From NCBI RefSeq assembly GCF_000753715.1, contig NZ_JPER01000003.1, forward strand, positions 62,001 through 126,000: DNA of 64,000 nt. The letters are read 5' to 3'. Both the position numbers and the translations under genes were made by a program. The DNA comes from Pseudidiomarina salinarum (GTDB taxonomy: Bacteria; Pseudomonadota; Gammaproteobacteria; Enterobacterales; Alteromonadaceae). Each line of letters begins with the position of its first letter. Position 1 is the first letter of the stretch. Shown in pieces: positions 9,147 to 18,051 of the stretch. The notes under the pieces are model-generated. The model saw only the letters and a list, made by a program, of their open reading frames with translations, was not told where the DNA came from and made no database searches.

Positions 9147-10145
9147 CTATAAGACGTTGTTTAACGCGATACCAATACCGAAGCGGGTCTGCTTGTGATT
9201 GTAATCAATCAGACTCTCGCCGTAGCCGGTGAATATTGAGGTATAACCAATAAATTTACCGGCAATCGGGAAGGTCCAGTTCAGCTCGGCCGAGCCCCGG
9301 CCCGTTTCAATGGCGTGGCGGATGCGGAAGGTATACTCGAAGCCACCGTTGTTATAGGCGGTGGCGAACTCATAATCGCCCACGTAATCGGTGATATTGG
9401 GGTTATCGTCGCCACTGGCCTGCAGTGGGTCGGTTTTTGGATTTTCCTGCAACCTGAGCCAGGGTTTTAGTGAGAAGACAAAAGGACCTTTTTCAACAAT
9501 AAGCTGGGCATAAAAGCGGTTCCAGCTTCGTGACAGCGGCTGGCTGCGGCCGTTGGACAGATGCTCGGCGCCGACCAGTACCGTCGTGTTGGTGCCAAAA
9601 GGGTGCCAGTCAGTAGGGGCCGCATAGAAAAGCTCGGGCATGTAATTGGTCTCGCGAAAGGGCTTAGAGATATTATCAGAATAGACCTGCCACCAGGTTT
9701 CGAACGTCATGCCGAAGAACAGCCTGTCATTTTCAAACAACAGGCTTTCCCTGTTAAAGGGTACCTTAAAGCTAACCTGAAATTTTGCCTCGTAGCTCTC
9801 CAGGCTTTCCTTATAACCTTCAACATCAGCGTACTGCAACCGGTTGACATTGCTGGTGGTAATTACCGGCAGCAAATAATTACGCCGGTGGGGCGTTAAC
9901 ACATAAGGGTCAAATTGCGTCGCCTGCTCACCCTTTAAGCGGTTGCTTAAGGCACCGGGTTGAGCAGGTTCTATGGACAACTGCTCTTCGCACTGAGCCC
10001 GGATAGCTTCAACAGTGGTACCGGCTTCGGCATCCCTCAGTCTGTCGAGCAGGCACTGCTGCATATCCGAAACGTCCTGTGCTTGCGCAGTCGCGCCAGC
10101 TACTGCGACGATGCCGGTGGCTATTATCCAGATCCCTTTTTTCAT
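9147..10145 (-). CDS. pldA: Outer-membrane phospholipase A (OMPLA)
   Basis: Calcium-dependent outer-membrane phospholipase A1/A2. A signal peptide ends near residue 22 (ATAQAQ). The active site reads EHLSNGRSQPLSRSWNR: His195, Ser197 and Asn209 have the same spacing as His142/Ser144/Asn156 of E. coli OMPLA. The rest alternates as a 12-strand barrel and ends in an aliphatic residue rather than Phe. It is convergent with the DsbA-like gene, 8 bp apart. Confidence 0.93.
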   Translation of the reverse strand: MKKGIWIIATGIVAVAGATAQAQDVSDMQQCLLDRLRDAEAGTTVEAIRAQCEEQLSIEPAQPGALSNRLKGEQATQFDPYVLTPHRRNYLLPVITTSNVNRLQYADVEGYKESLESYEAKFQVSFKVPFNRESLLFENDRLFFGMTFETWWQVYSDNISKPFRETNYMPELFYAAPTDWHPFGTNTTVLVGAEHLSNGRSQPLSRSWNRFYAQLIVEKGPFVFSLKPWLRLQENPKTDPLQASGDDNPNITDYVGDYEFATAYNNGGFEYTFRIRHAIETGRGSAELNWTFPIAGKFIGYTSIFTGYGESLIDYNHKQTRFGIGIALNNVL

Positions 10146-10177
10146 AAGCGCAAGCTACCTCTGTTCAGACTCTGCGT

Positions 10178-10197
10178 AGTATACCTGAAGTATACCT
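10178..10197 (-). promoter_or_regulatory. Phased 9-bp direct repeat upstream of pldA
   Basis: AGTATACCT occurs at 10178-10186 and again at 10189-10197, 11 bp apart (one helical turn), 33-52 bp upstream of the pldA start. This spacing suits tandem binding of a regulator, but none is identified. The second copy overlaps the stop of the XRE gene. Confidence 0.3.
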
Positions 10198-10529
10198 TAG
10201 CGGTTTGTTAACCAAAGGGTTAAACTTATACCTATAGCCATGCCCAACAATAAAGTGACTAACATGGGCAAGGCATGCAGCCAACCCGCAGGCCGCTCTG
10301 CATGCACCATGTTATTACTCATTGGTCTCGGCGTCACGCTGACTTCGATAAGCTGCCGGTCAGTCTCCAATACACTGCATAGAGCCGCTACCGTTTCCTG
10401 CGAGGCGATGCCGTCCTTTTCTACCCGTTGAATAGTGCGCAGGCTTAACGCGCACGCATCGGCTAAATGCTGTTGGGTCCAGCCCTGTTTATTCCTTAGG
10501 TCGATGATTTTCGCTGCATCAATCTGCAT
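10197..10529 (-). CDS. XRE-type HTH regulator with C-terminal membrane anchor
   Basis: 110 residues. Residues 7-60 form a classic Cro/CI helix-turn-helix (LRNKQGWTQQHLADACALS, then TIQRVEKDG). A linker leads to one membrane segment near the C-terminus (about residues 86-106), so the regulator is predicted to be tethered to the inner membrane. It lies 3 bp behind a gene for another small membrane protein and is likely cotranscribed with it. The inverted repeat at 11030 upstream of that partner is a candidate operator. Confidence 0.82.
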   Translation of the reverse strand: MQIDAAKIIDLRNKQGWTQQHLADACALSLRTIQRVEKDGIASQETVAALCSVLETDRQLIEVSVTPRPMSNNMVHAERPAGWLHALPMLVTLLLGMAIGISLTLWLTNR

Positions 10530-10532
10530 AGC

Positions 10533-10928
10533 TTACCCCATAAAATCCAGTGCTATGGTGGCAGCAAGATAGCCAAAGCCCATACCGATCAGAAAGAACA
10601 CAATAAGATTGCGGATAAAAGTTTTCTTGTTGACGGTGGCCGAACGCGTTTTGGTTTCGATGACCTGCCCGTCTGCCGATAGTGTGCAATCGATCTGGGA
10701 AAGCAGAAATCCGCCAACGTCAAAGCGCACCTCATACTCAGTGCCATTTAACACAAACGGATGCCGACCGGATAACCCGAAGTTACGCTTACCAGACACC
10801 CGTTCGCCATCAACGAGCACTTCTTCTTTTCCCGTCATTCCTGAGGCGACTGCAGTGATGATGTGACCACCATGTTCAAATTCAAACCTGAACGCTAAGT
10901 ACATTTTTTCAGTCAGTGATTGCTTCAT
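10533..10928 (-). CDS. Hypothetical membrane-anchored protein
   Basis: 131 residues starting MKQSLTEK at an ATG preceded by AAGGC; a TTG 27 bp upstream is less likely. The body is a beta-rich domain with short Gly-turn strands and one C-terminal membrane helix (about residues 104-124). I do not recognise a family. It is directly upstream of the membrane-tethered XRE regulator, so it may sense or hold that regulator. Confidence 0.7.
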   Translation of the reverse strand: MKQSLTEKMYLAFRFEFEHGGHIITAVASGMTGKEEVLVDGERVSGKRNFGLSGRHPFVLNGTEYEVRFDVGGFLLSQIDCTLSADGQVIETKTRSATVNKKTFIRNLIVFFLIGMGFGYLAATIALDFMG

Positions 10929-11029
10929 GTGATTTGCCTTTTTCTTCTGTTGCAAAGGTTACACCCTTCGTGGGTGGAATAAAGCTATCACTGTCAGAAA
11001 AATACCGTGACGTCAATTTTAAGCCTGTC

Positions 11030-11051
11030 GTATGACAGTTGGCTGTCATAC
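11030..11051. promoter_or_regulatory. Perfect 9-bp inverted repeat, candidate operator
   Basis: GTATGACAG (11030-11038), a 4-nt gap, then CTGTCATAC (11043-11051). It lies between two divergent genes (starts 10928 and 11150), a good position for autoregulation by the XRE protein encoded in the left operon. Confidence 0.5.
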
Positions 11052-11149
11052 CGGCTGCAGACCTGATTTTTTATTAGCTCTAGGCAAGAGCAGGATGATA
11101 AGATCAACTTTAAATATACAAATGCTGGTTTACACATAAAGGAAGTTTT

Positions 11150-11626
11150 ATGCGGTTTCCTCTGTTAGTAGCTTTATCTGGTATTGCACTGTTTGGCTCA
11201 GCAGTAAAGGCATCGGAGTTTGATTTTGGTATTGGCCTCGGCCCGCAATATAGCGGCTTAGGGGTGTCCTCAAAATATTTTGTCTCCGGTTCTTCGGCTG
11301 TTGGCTTGTCAGCAGGCTGTGTTCATCTGGCTAGTTTTGATAGTGACCATTGTGGCGTGGGTATTTCGTATGAACGAACAGATTTGTTTTCAACTAACTC
11401 AAAGCAGCATTCGCTTGGCTTGTATCTGGGAATTATAGATTCGCAGATGTTGCTACGTGACGGTTACTATGAAAGAGACGACGTATACGGCGGCGGTGTG
11501 TTTTATACGTATTATTTCCAGGAGCTAACCAAGCCTGGCTTTCACGCTGGCGTCGATATAATGGGTTCCAATAAAAATAGTGGATCCGATGCCAGCGTGG
11601 ATGTGCACTTTGGCTATCGATTTTAA
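11150..11626 (+). CDS. Hypothetical secreted/outer-membrane protein
   Basis: 158 residues with a signal peptide (MRFPLLVAL to about residue 21, cleavage after KAS). The mature part is rich in Gly, Ser, Tyr and alternating hydrophobics and ends in Tyr-Arg-Phe, the aromatic terminal signature of outer-membrane barrels, so a small beta-barrel is the best guess. AAGGAAG lies 7 bp before the ATG. No family recognised. Confidence 0.7.
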   Translation: MRFPLLVALSGIALFGSAVKASEFDFGIGLGPQYSGLGVSSKYFVSGSSAVGLSAGCVHLASFDSDHCGVGISYERTDLFSTNSKQHSLGLYLGIIDSQMLLRDGYYERDDVYGGGVFYTYYFQELTKPGFHAGVDIMGSNKNSGSDASVDVHFGYRF

Positions 11627-11639
11627 TTAGGAAAGAACC

Positions 11640-11918
11640 ATGGCGCGCGCTCACGCCCTACACATTTTGGTAAAAACACAGGAAGAAGCCGACGCCCTGA
11701 AACAGCAGTTAAGTAAGGGCGCAAAATTTGGTGATCTAGCCCGTAAACATTCACTTTGCCCGTCAGGCAAAAAAGGCGGTGACTTAGGCGAGTTCCGGCG
11801 CGGCCAGATGGTGCCTGCGTTCGACAAGGTGGTGTTCGGCAAGCCTACCCTTGAGGTACACGGACCGGTCAAAACCAAATTCGGCTGGCATCTGATAAAA
11901 ACACTTTCGCGGGGCTAG
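11640..11918 (+). CDS. ppiC: Parvulin-type peptidyl-prolyl isomerase PpiC
   Basis: Single-domain cytoplasmic parvulin of 92 residues, the size of E. coli PpiC (93). It catalyses cis/trans isomerisation at proline. Visible motifs: AHALHILVK at the N-terminus, the [10 protein letters not shown] and GGDLGEF core, [12 protein letters not shown], and the closing TKFGWHLIK. No signal peptide. Confidence 0.95.
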   Translation: MARAHALHILVKTQEEADALKQQLSKGAKFGDLARKHSLCPSGKKGGDLGEFRRGQMVPAFDKVVFGKPTLEVHGPVKTKFGWHLIKTLSRG

Positions 11919-12006
11919 GCTGTTTTTTACGTTTATCATAAACTTTTGATTGCATATCATAAAATTTTGTCCTACTCTCCTTGTCACTGCTACAAGGAGA
12001 TATGCC

Positions 12007-12612
12007 ATGAATGATAGCCCTTACCAATACGCCGGCGTTGCCGCGATACTCTTAGCCATTTTGTTCCCCATTTACTGGGTTGCAACCTTCAGCTTGGCCG
12101 CAGGCGATCCGGAACTCGCGTTCCGTGCTGACTTTCTTAAGATCAATGCCTGGGATTTACTTTTTGTAGTGACTGGTATGCTGGAGATTGGCGTGTACCT
12201 GGCTCTCAGCCGGTACTTCCGGGATCAGATAAACGGCGGCTTCCTTGCCAATATGCTGATCGTTATGGCTTTATTCGTCGCGCTATTCCATAGCTCGGTA
12301 ATCGTCGATCTGTTGCTTGGTCTTGGGTTATATACCGAACACAGCGGCATGATTATCGACGTGGCACTTATCGCCTCAGTGGTCACCTTATTTCTATACG
12401 CTTTTGCTCTACTGGCTTTTTCCATCGGCTTGCTCGCAAGGTTCACTGTGCTTCCACCGGCACTCAAACTCTTCGCTTGTGGGGCCTTAGTGGCTGGATT
12501 GCTTCAGCTTACGGTAGTACTTGCTGTGATCAACATCGTGCTCTTTCCTATCCTGATGCTGGTGTTAGCTTTTCATTTCCTGGCGGGTGATCAGACTGTC
12601 GAAGTGGTGTAA
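12007..12612 (+). CDS. Hypothetical six-helix membrane protein
   Basis: 201 residues, predicted to be almost entirely membrane-embedded (six hydrophobic stretches). The start at 12007 has AAGGAG 7 bp upstream; an ATG at 11950 lacks one. I do not recognise the family. It is followed 18 bp later by a small YozG-type HTH gene, an arrangement common for DUF2975-like membrane proteins, so a two-gene membrane protein/regulator unit is inferred. Confidence 0.75.
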   Translation: MNDSPYQYAGVAAILLAILFPIYWVATFSLAAGDPELAFRADFLKINAWDLLFVVTGMLEIGVYLALSRYFRDQINGGFLANMLIVMALFVALFHSSVIVDLLLGLGLYTEHSGMIIDVALIASVVTLFLYAFALLAFSIGLLARFTVLPPALKLFACGALVAGLLQLTVVLAVINIVLFPILMLVLAFHFLAGDQTVEVV

Positions 12613-12630
12613 TGCAAAGAAGGAGCAATC

Positions 12631-12837
12631 GTGGCTATTCGGATTAATCTCGACGTGGAACTCGCGAAGAGCAAAATGTCGCTGACCGAGCTTTCGGAGC
12701 GAGTTGGGGTATCGATGACAAATTTATCGCTGCTTAAAACAGGCAAAGTGAAAGCGATCCGGTTTAGTACGCTCGAGGCGATTTGCCGCGAGCTCGGCTG
12801 CCAGCCCGGCGACTTGCTGGAGTACGTGGATCGCTGA
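12631..12837 (+). CDS. YozG-type small XRE helix-turn-helix regulator
   Basis: 68 residues, a bare HTH_26 type domain: LDVELAKSKMSLTELSERVGVS, then NLSLLKTGKVKAIRF and a closing LGCQPGDLLEY, all hallmarks of the YozG group. GTG start with AAGGAGC upstream. Likely partner or regulator of the preceding membrane-protein gene. Confidence 0.88.
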   Translation: MAIRINLDVELAKSKMSLTELSERVGVSMTNLSLLKTGKVKAIRFSTLEAICRELGCQPGDLLEYVDR

Positions 12838-12853
12838 CACCGCTGCAGCCCGG

Positions 12854-13282
12854 CTATTTCCCCGGAGACGCTTTAGCGGTGATTCGGCCCGCCAATTTTA
12901 CCGCATCTTGTCCACCAATAGAGAAGCTCGCGGTATCATTCATGTACTGAAGCGTTTCGATAGACTCAACGTTACTCCAGGCGCCAGCTAGCTTTTTCTG
13001 TACATTGAGATAGACCTGGGCAGCGTCTTTATCGTTATGGCTTAGCGTATTTACGGTGAAGCTCGCCTTGTACTCAATCGAGCTTACCGGATGGGTAATG
13101 TAGATGCTCATTGGCTTACCAACATAGGCCACAGCTTGCAGATCAGTGAATTCGTCATCTCCCACCTGAAAAGCTAAGTTAACTTCCACGGTTTCTGCAT
13201 CGGCAGAGGTGGTTGCGTCTTCGGCGGCGAAACCAGGCACCGAAAAAATGCTTAAAGCCACCAACGTTAAGATGTATTTCAT
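12854..13282 (-). CDS. Hypothetical secreted protein
   Basis: 142 residues starting MKYILTLVAL with a signal peptide cleaved after GFA (about residue 19). GAGGATAAG precedes this ATG; longer in-frame extensions to 13381 are rejected. The mature part is small, acidic at the start and beta-rich, with no recognised domain. Confidence 0.7.
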   Translation of the reverse strand: MKYILTLVALSIFSVPGFAAEDATTSADAETVEVNLAFQVGDDEFTDLQAVAYVGKPMSIYITHPVSSIEYKASFTVNTLSHNDKDAAQVYLNVQKKLAGAWSNVESIETLQYMNDTASFSIGGQDAVKLAGRITAKASPGK

Positions 13283-13416
13283 TGGACTTATCCTCATGCG
13301 AAACAGACGGTCAGTTCTACGCCGTCTGAGAAAACTATTATTTACCTCAAACTTAAATTTTATTAACATTAAGGCCGCCATAAGTCAATTTACTACTCAA
13401 GAGGGCTGCTCGCTTC

Positions 13417-13665
13417 ATGATTCGTTTGCTGGATAATTGGTTCTTTCGCTTTATCAAGGATACGGTTATATGGCTGCTGATATTTTTAGGCCTGGCTCAT
13501 TTTATAACGATAGCAGCGATGGTTCTGGACTGGGAAAATCAACGCGATTTTACGCTCGATGAGCACATTCGTTTTACGGTAGCCGGCTTTTTTTACGCTC
13601 TGCTATTCAGTAGCGTCGATGCTTTAAAGCGGCTCTTCATCAGAATGAAAAAGAACGAAAAATAA
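13417..13665 (+). CDS. Small two-helix membrane protein
   Basis: 82 residues with two hydrophobic stretches (about residues 14-36 and 52-66) and a basic C-terminal tail (RLFIRMKKNEK). Function unknown; probably inner membrane. Confidence 0.6.
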   Translation: MIRLLDNWFFRFIKDTVIWLLIFLGLAHFITIAAMVLDWENQRDFTLDEHIRFTVAGFFYALLFSSVDALKRLFIRMKKNEK

Positions 13666-13681
13666 TTACATTGCACAATAT

Positions 13682-14578
13682 TTAAAACTTATTGGCCGGA
13701 ATTTTAAAATAATGATTTCCGTCATTTTCCGCCGGCGGTAATTGCCCAGCGCGCAAATTCACTTGCAAGGCATGCAACATGCGATCCGGTAGCGCGAGCG
13801 TTGCATCCCGCTCATCCCGGACCCTGCGGTATTCCGCTGCACTGACATCTCCGGATAAGTGAATATTAGACTCTTTATGCTGTGCGACAGTCGCTTCCCA
13901 CTGGGGTTCGCGCCCACCTTTACCGTAATCATGCCCGACGAATATACGTGTGTTATTCGGCAAGCCGAGAATACGCTGCACAGTATTCCAAAGATCTTTT
14001 GAAGACCCGCCAGGAAAGTCAGCCCGCGAAGTGCCGCTGTCCGGATACATCAAGGTGTCATGAACAAATGCAGCGTCGCCGACAATGTAGCTGACAGACC
14101 CCAGGGTATGTCCGGGGGATAACCAAACCTGGACATCTAGCTCACCGATTTTAAAGGTTTCCCCCTCGGCAAACAGATAATCAAAGTCACTGTTCGGATC
14201 GAATAATCCTGGCATATTGTAATAGTCAGCCCACAGCTCGGCGATATCACAGGTTTTCTCACCAATCGCGTTGGGTGCGCCGGTCTTCAACTTAAGGTAA
14301 TGCGAAGCCATCAGGTGATCTGCGTGGGGATGCGTATCTAATATCCATTTAACCGTTAATCTATTGGTTTCAACCAGGTCAATAATTTCATTGGCGCTAT
14401 CAAAGGAAGTTTTCGCGCTACGCGGATCAAAGTTTTGCACCACATCAATCAGTGCCGCTTGCCTGGTCTTAGGATCAGCCACAATGTACTGCACTGAGCC
14501 GGTATCCTGCTCGTACACTCCCCATACATCTGGAGACTGATCTCCTGCTGACGGGCTTTTTCGAATGATGCTGCTCAT
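13682..14578 (-). CDS. ETHE1-like MBL-fold persulfide dioxygenase
   Basis: 298 residues. Metal ligands follow the persulfide dioxygenase pattern: THPHADHL, SPGHTLGSVSY, the metal Asp in DTLMYPD with SRADFPGG, and FVGHDYG. Such enzymes oxidise glutathione persulfide to sulfite in sulfide detoxification. The start at 14578 has AGGAG 8 bp upstream; the longer frame to 14626 does not. It is divergent from a cytochrome c'-like gene. A Blh-type relative of unproven substrate is the main alternative. Confidence 0.85.
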   Translation of the reverse strand: MSSIIRKSPSAGDQSPDVWGVYEQDTGSVQYIVADPKTRQAALIDVVQNFDPRSAKTSFDSANEIIDLVETNRLTVKWILDTHPHADHLMASHYLKLKTGAPNAIGEKTCDIAELWADYYNMPGLFDPNSDFDYLFAEGETFKIGELDVQVWLSPGHTLGSVSYIVGDAAFVHDTLMYPDSGTSRADFPGGSSKDLWNTVQRILGLPNNTRIFVGHDYGKGGREPQWEATVAQHKESNIHLSGDVSAAEYRRVRDERDATLALPDRMLHALQVNLRAGQLPPAENDGNHYFKIPANKF

Positions 14579-14710
14579 ACGAACACTCCTGTATATCGAT
14601 GGTGTTACGAAGAAGCATAGCATCATTCAAGGGCTTTATCCGTTGTCAGCCACTAACAAGGTCAATGTGCTAAGGTTGATGGTAATCGAATAGGTGAAGG
14701 AGATGTTTTT

Positions 14711-15169
14711 ATGAAGCATAAATTGTTTGCCGCTATTTTAATCAGTCTGGCAGTAGCCACAGTCGCATTGGCGGCCGAACCGGTAACACCCAAGCTGACG
14801 GACAAGCTGAGCAGACTGCTGCAGCAGGAAATGCGTTCAATACAAGCTGCGATGGGTACTATTCACACCGCAATGGTCACAGGCGAACATGAAGCCGTTG
14901 CCCGGAACGCACAACAGATTCATGACAGTTTCATTCTCAAGCAGTCGATGACTGAGCAGGATCGCAAGGATTTAATGGCTGCCGTTCCAAATGGCTTTAT
15001 TAAACTGGATAAGGAATTTCATAAGCTCGCCGCAGAACTGGCCGAAGCCGGTAAAATGAAAAATACTGAAAAACAGAGTCAACTCTACAGCGAGATGAGC
15101 CGTGCCTGTATTGCCTGTCATGGGGAATACGTTTCCGATCGTTTCCCAGGGTTAAATTCAACGCTTTAG
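14711..15169 (+). CDS. Cytochrome c'-like periplasmic haem protein
   Basis: 152 residues: signal peptide (cleavage after ALA near residue 21), a helical body, and a single C-terminal haem site CIACH near residue 137, the position typical of cytochrome c' family four-helix proteins. SD GAAGGAG lies just upstream. It is divergent from the persulfide dioxygenase-like gene, so a role in sulfur-linked electron transfer is conceivable but unproven. Confidence 0.82.
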   Translation: MKHKLFAAILISLAVATVALAAEPVTPKLTDKLSRLLQQEMRSIQAAMGTIHTAMVTGEHEAVARNAQQIHDSFILKQSMTEQDRKDLMAAVPNGFIKLDKEFHKLAAELAEAGKMKNTEKQSQLYSEMSRACIACHGEYVSDRFPGLNSTL

Positions 15170-15230
15170 TCACGTTTTGTCGTCCGCTTCCCTCTTATAG
15201 GAAACAACAACGGACGGCTGAACAAATAAA

Positions 15231-16310
15231 ATGAACAATAAAGCGTGTTTGGTACTGATCTTAATTTCTGCTCTGCTGGGCGGTTGTGGTGGTGGCGATG
15301 AAACGGCTCCTAAACCAACCCCACCGCCGGTAGGCACGGTAATAACCACCATCCTTGCCGGAAATCATACTGTTGAGTACATTCAGTCTGATGGAGATGC
15401 CCAATTAGCAGGCACTACGCAGGGGCTTTACTGGCGCAGTGATGCATCAGCCTCATGGCAACTGCGCTCGCCGACCACAACTGCGGTTACCGGGCTCGTG
15501 GTGCTCGGTCAGGGCCATTATCTCATCGCCGTTGCCCGCGAGCAGGCAGACGACTTTTCTGAACCTTATCCCCTTTTTGCGAGCCAGGACCACGGTCAAA
15601 CCTGGACTCAAATTGATCATGATTTCGGGGCAGAGCTTAATGGCGTAATAAAGGGTCTGGCCTATGACCCCAGTACCGGACGTGTTTATGCCATTGGCCT
15701 GGGGGCGCTCGCCGTTGCCAACCTTGATGCCACAGCCTGGACCTTACTTTCCGGTTCGTGGGATAGCTTCGCATCGGGGCTTCGTCTGTTAATTGTCGAT
15801 GCCGTCAAACGCACGGTATGGTTCGGTGGCCAGGGAGCTATCGAGAATGGTTACCTCAGTCGTTACGACCTGAGCTCCGGGAATGTGACAACTTGGTATA
15901 ACCTATTGCCTGACCCGGCGGTCTATCTTGATGGACTTATCCATCCTACCGACAGCAATACGGTTATTTTCGGTGCTGAGGGTGGTTTGGTGCGTAGTAC
16001 TAACTATGGCGATACCTGGACAACTCCCCTCGGGGACGTCAGTCATCGCTTCTACTGGGATGTCGTGATGGATAGTGCCGGCATCTTATATACTGCCCGT
16101 TACGACAAACTAACCCCCGAACAGCCGCTGATCATTGAATGTAGCACGGATATCGGCCAGTCCTGGAAAATCAATGACTTGTCCGCGGAAGTCCCTCGTG
16201 GGGGCGTCAAAAGCCTGAAGGTAGTAGCCAGCGGTGGCCCGACGCTGCTCTACCTCGGCTTATGGGATAACGGCATTAAAGCGGTGGCCGTGAGTGATCT
16301 GAACTGTTAG
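15231..16310 (+). CDS. Lipoprotein with Asp-box beta-propeller repeats
   Basis: 359 residues with a lipobox LLGGC (Cys about 19) followed by a Gly/Pro-rich linker. At least three Asp-box-like repeats are visible (SQDHGQTW, STNYGDTW, STDIGQSW), as in BNR/sortilin/sialidase propellers. No sialidase catalytic Arg-Ile-Pro motif is evident, so this is probably a binding or scaffold propeller at the cell surface or periplasm rather than a glycosidase. Confidence 0.8.
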   Translation: MNNKACLVLILISALLGGCGGGDETAPKPTPPPVGTVITTILAGNHTVEYIQSDGDAQLAGTTQGLYWRSDASASWQLRSPTTTAVTGLVVLGQGHYLIAVAREQADDFSEPYPLFASQDHGQTWTQIDHDFGAELNGVIKGLAYDPSTGRVYAIGLGALAVANLDATAWTLLSGSWDSFASGLRLLIVDAVKRTVWFGGQGAIENGYLSRYDLSSGNVTTWYNLLPDPAVYLDGLIHPTDSNTVIFGAEGGLVRSTNYGDTWTTPLGDVSHRFYWDVVMDSAGILYTARYDKLTPEQPLIIECSTDIGQSWKINDLSAEVPRGGVKSLKVVASGGPTLLYLGLWDNGIKAVAVSDLNC

Positions 16311-16324
16311 TTCACGTCCTGATT

Positions 16325-16561
16325 TTAAGCTCCGGCATACACCCCAGTGAGGAACGACAGAACGATCAGAACTAACACGATTCCTGTTGCCCACATGGCT
16401 CCGGCGGGATTCCCGAGGTTAATAGCCCGGCCTAATATCGGACCCGGCTTTGGCACCCAGCTGCGCGCATCTTTTTTACTGAAATAAATACCTAACCAGC
16501 GGGGGCCTAACCAATTTTTAGCGTCATGCCATTCTTGAGAATTAATATCATCTTGCGTCAT
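16325..16561 (-). CDS. Small DUF5808-like membrane protein
   Basis: 78 residues. A Trp-rich N-terminal part (WLGPRWLGIYFSKKD, WVPKPG) is followed by one membrane helix near the C-terminus. The pattern recalls DUF5808 proteins; function unknown. Confidence 0.6.
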   Translation of the reverse strand: MTQDDINSQEWHDAKNWLGPRWLGIYFSKKDARSWVPKPGPILGRAINLGNPAGAMWATGIVLVLIVLSFLTGVYAGA

Positions 16562-16821
16562 GATTGATGCCTCATAGTCGTAATGAATATTACGATCTGT
16601 GATCGAAGCTACAGGAGTGCTTTTTAAACGGCAAGATAAATAATATTTGAAAGTTTACCAGCACGGCCTCGAGGCAAAGCGCCGGACTATGAACAAAGCA
16701 CGACCACTTTTTTTGATGGCGGACATGAAATCCTTTGTTTTTTAGCCTACCTAATCGACCTTAATGGTTTCCCGATGTAATGTGTTTACATTCAGGTTAT
16801 TGAACACTTATAGGACTGGCT

Positions 16822-17316
16822 ATGGATACGCACTACTCTGGTTTATCCCGAATCAACCATTGGTTGGGCCTCATCTTTGTCGTCATCATGATGACGCTCG
16901 GCTACATGATGTTTTTTGCGACTGATCGTGCCGCCGGCAATTACGCCGAAACGGCGCATATCGGTATCGGCTTTTTCGCCTTCTGGTTCATACTGTGGCG
17001 CACGGTTTACCGCCTGCGGCAGGGCTTTCCTAAAACACATTCGTCGAAGTTAAAGAATGCGGTTGCTCGCAGTATTCACTACCTGATTTTGCTCATTTTG
17101 ATCGTGCTTATTCTCACGGGACCACTGTATCTGTTTACTGAAAACGAAGCGCTAACGGTTTTTAACTGGTTTAGCATTAACCTTGATCTCACGGCGTTGG
17201 CGGCGATCCATGAACCGGTTGAAGAAATCCACAAGCTGGCAGGAATATACATACTACCAATTCTGCTGATCGTGCATATCGCCGCGGCAATGCTTGATTA
17301 TTTATCCGACAACTAG
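16822..17316 (+). CDS. Cytochrome b561 family protein
   Basis: 164 residues, four membrane helices. Candidate haem-ligand histidines sit in INHWLG, TAHIGIG, SIHYLI and IVHIAA, matching the bacterial b561 (YodB/YceJ) pattern of periplasmic-facing di-haem proteins that shuttle electrons from quinones. AGGA lies upstream of the ATG. The 260 bp before it holds no gene. Confidence 0.9.
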   Translation: MDTHYSGLSRINHWLGLIFVVIMMTLGYMMFFATDRAAGNYAETAHIGIGFFAFWFILWRTVYRLRQGFPKTHSSKLKNAVARSIHYLILLILIVLILTGPLYLFTENEALTVFNWFSINLDLTALAAIHEPVEEIHKLAGIYILPILLIVHIAAAMLDYLSDN

Positions 17317-17321
17317 CTATT

Positions 17322-17879
17322 TCACCAGCTACCTGATTTTTTGTCACTTTCAACTTCTACGACATAGTCTTCTAATAAGGCAATGTAGCCTTCGTCCTGA
17401 GATAGCTTCAGGAATATTGATAGGGTAACGTCTTCGGCTTTAGCTTCAGGGGCTGCTCCGAAATTAGTATTAACTGAGAACTCGTACTTACTAAATTTCT
17501 CATCAGCAAGCCGGACCTGAAGCTCACGAAAATTTTTGCTGGCTTCTTCGGAAAGCGCAAGTATGTATTCACTACTCGCCGGACGGTCGCTAAACCAGCC
17601 ACTTTCCGCGGGTAAAGCGTGTTCTGACTCTACGATCAGCGGGAACTGATAGTGACTAACCCCGTTATCTGATTCGAGCTCAAACGTCATTTCAGTTTCG
17701 GATAGCTTAAGCTTAAAAGGCTCACTTAGCTGAACTTTAGCGCGCACACCGGCCGGATCCAGCTTGAATAAGTCCGTCTCATCCATTGAGTTTAGTTTAT
17801 ACATGGTGCTTATCGGCATACTCGCGCAACCCAGCAGGAGCAGGCTAAATAGAACGACTAAAATCCCTTTCATATTCAT
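17322..17879 (-). CDS. Hypothetical lipoprotein
   Basis: 185 residues with lipobox LLLGC (Cys about 18). The mature part is acidic and beta-strand rich. No family recognised. An internal Met two codons in is an equally good start. Convergent with the b561 gene. Confidence 0.7.
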   Translation of the reverse strand: MNMKGILVVLFSLLLLGCASMPISTMYKLNSMDETDLFKLDPAGVRAKVQLSEPFKLKLSETEMTFELESDNGVSHYQFPLIVESEHALPAESGWFSDRPASSEYILALSEEASKNFRELQVRLADEKFSKYEFSVNTNFGAAPEAKAEDVTLSIFLKLSQDEGYIALLEDYVVEVESDKKSGSW

Positions 17880-18051
17880 TCTCCATGTAACTATTACTAT
17901 TTAGGATCAAAGTTACAGGAATGTTATTTATTGGGCAAGCATCAGTTATCAGCAAAGAATTCAGGGCAATAATAGTGAATCAGGCACCCAAAATTGGATG
18001 CCTGGAGAGGAAAACGGGCCTTCCTGAACAGTGCAAAAAAAAACGGTGCTC

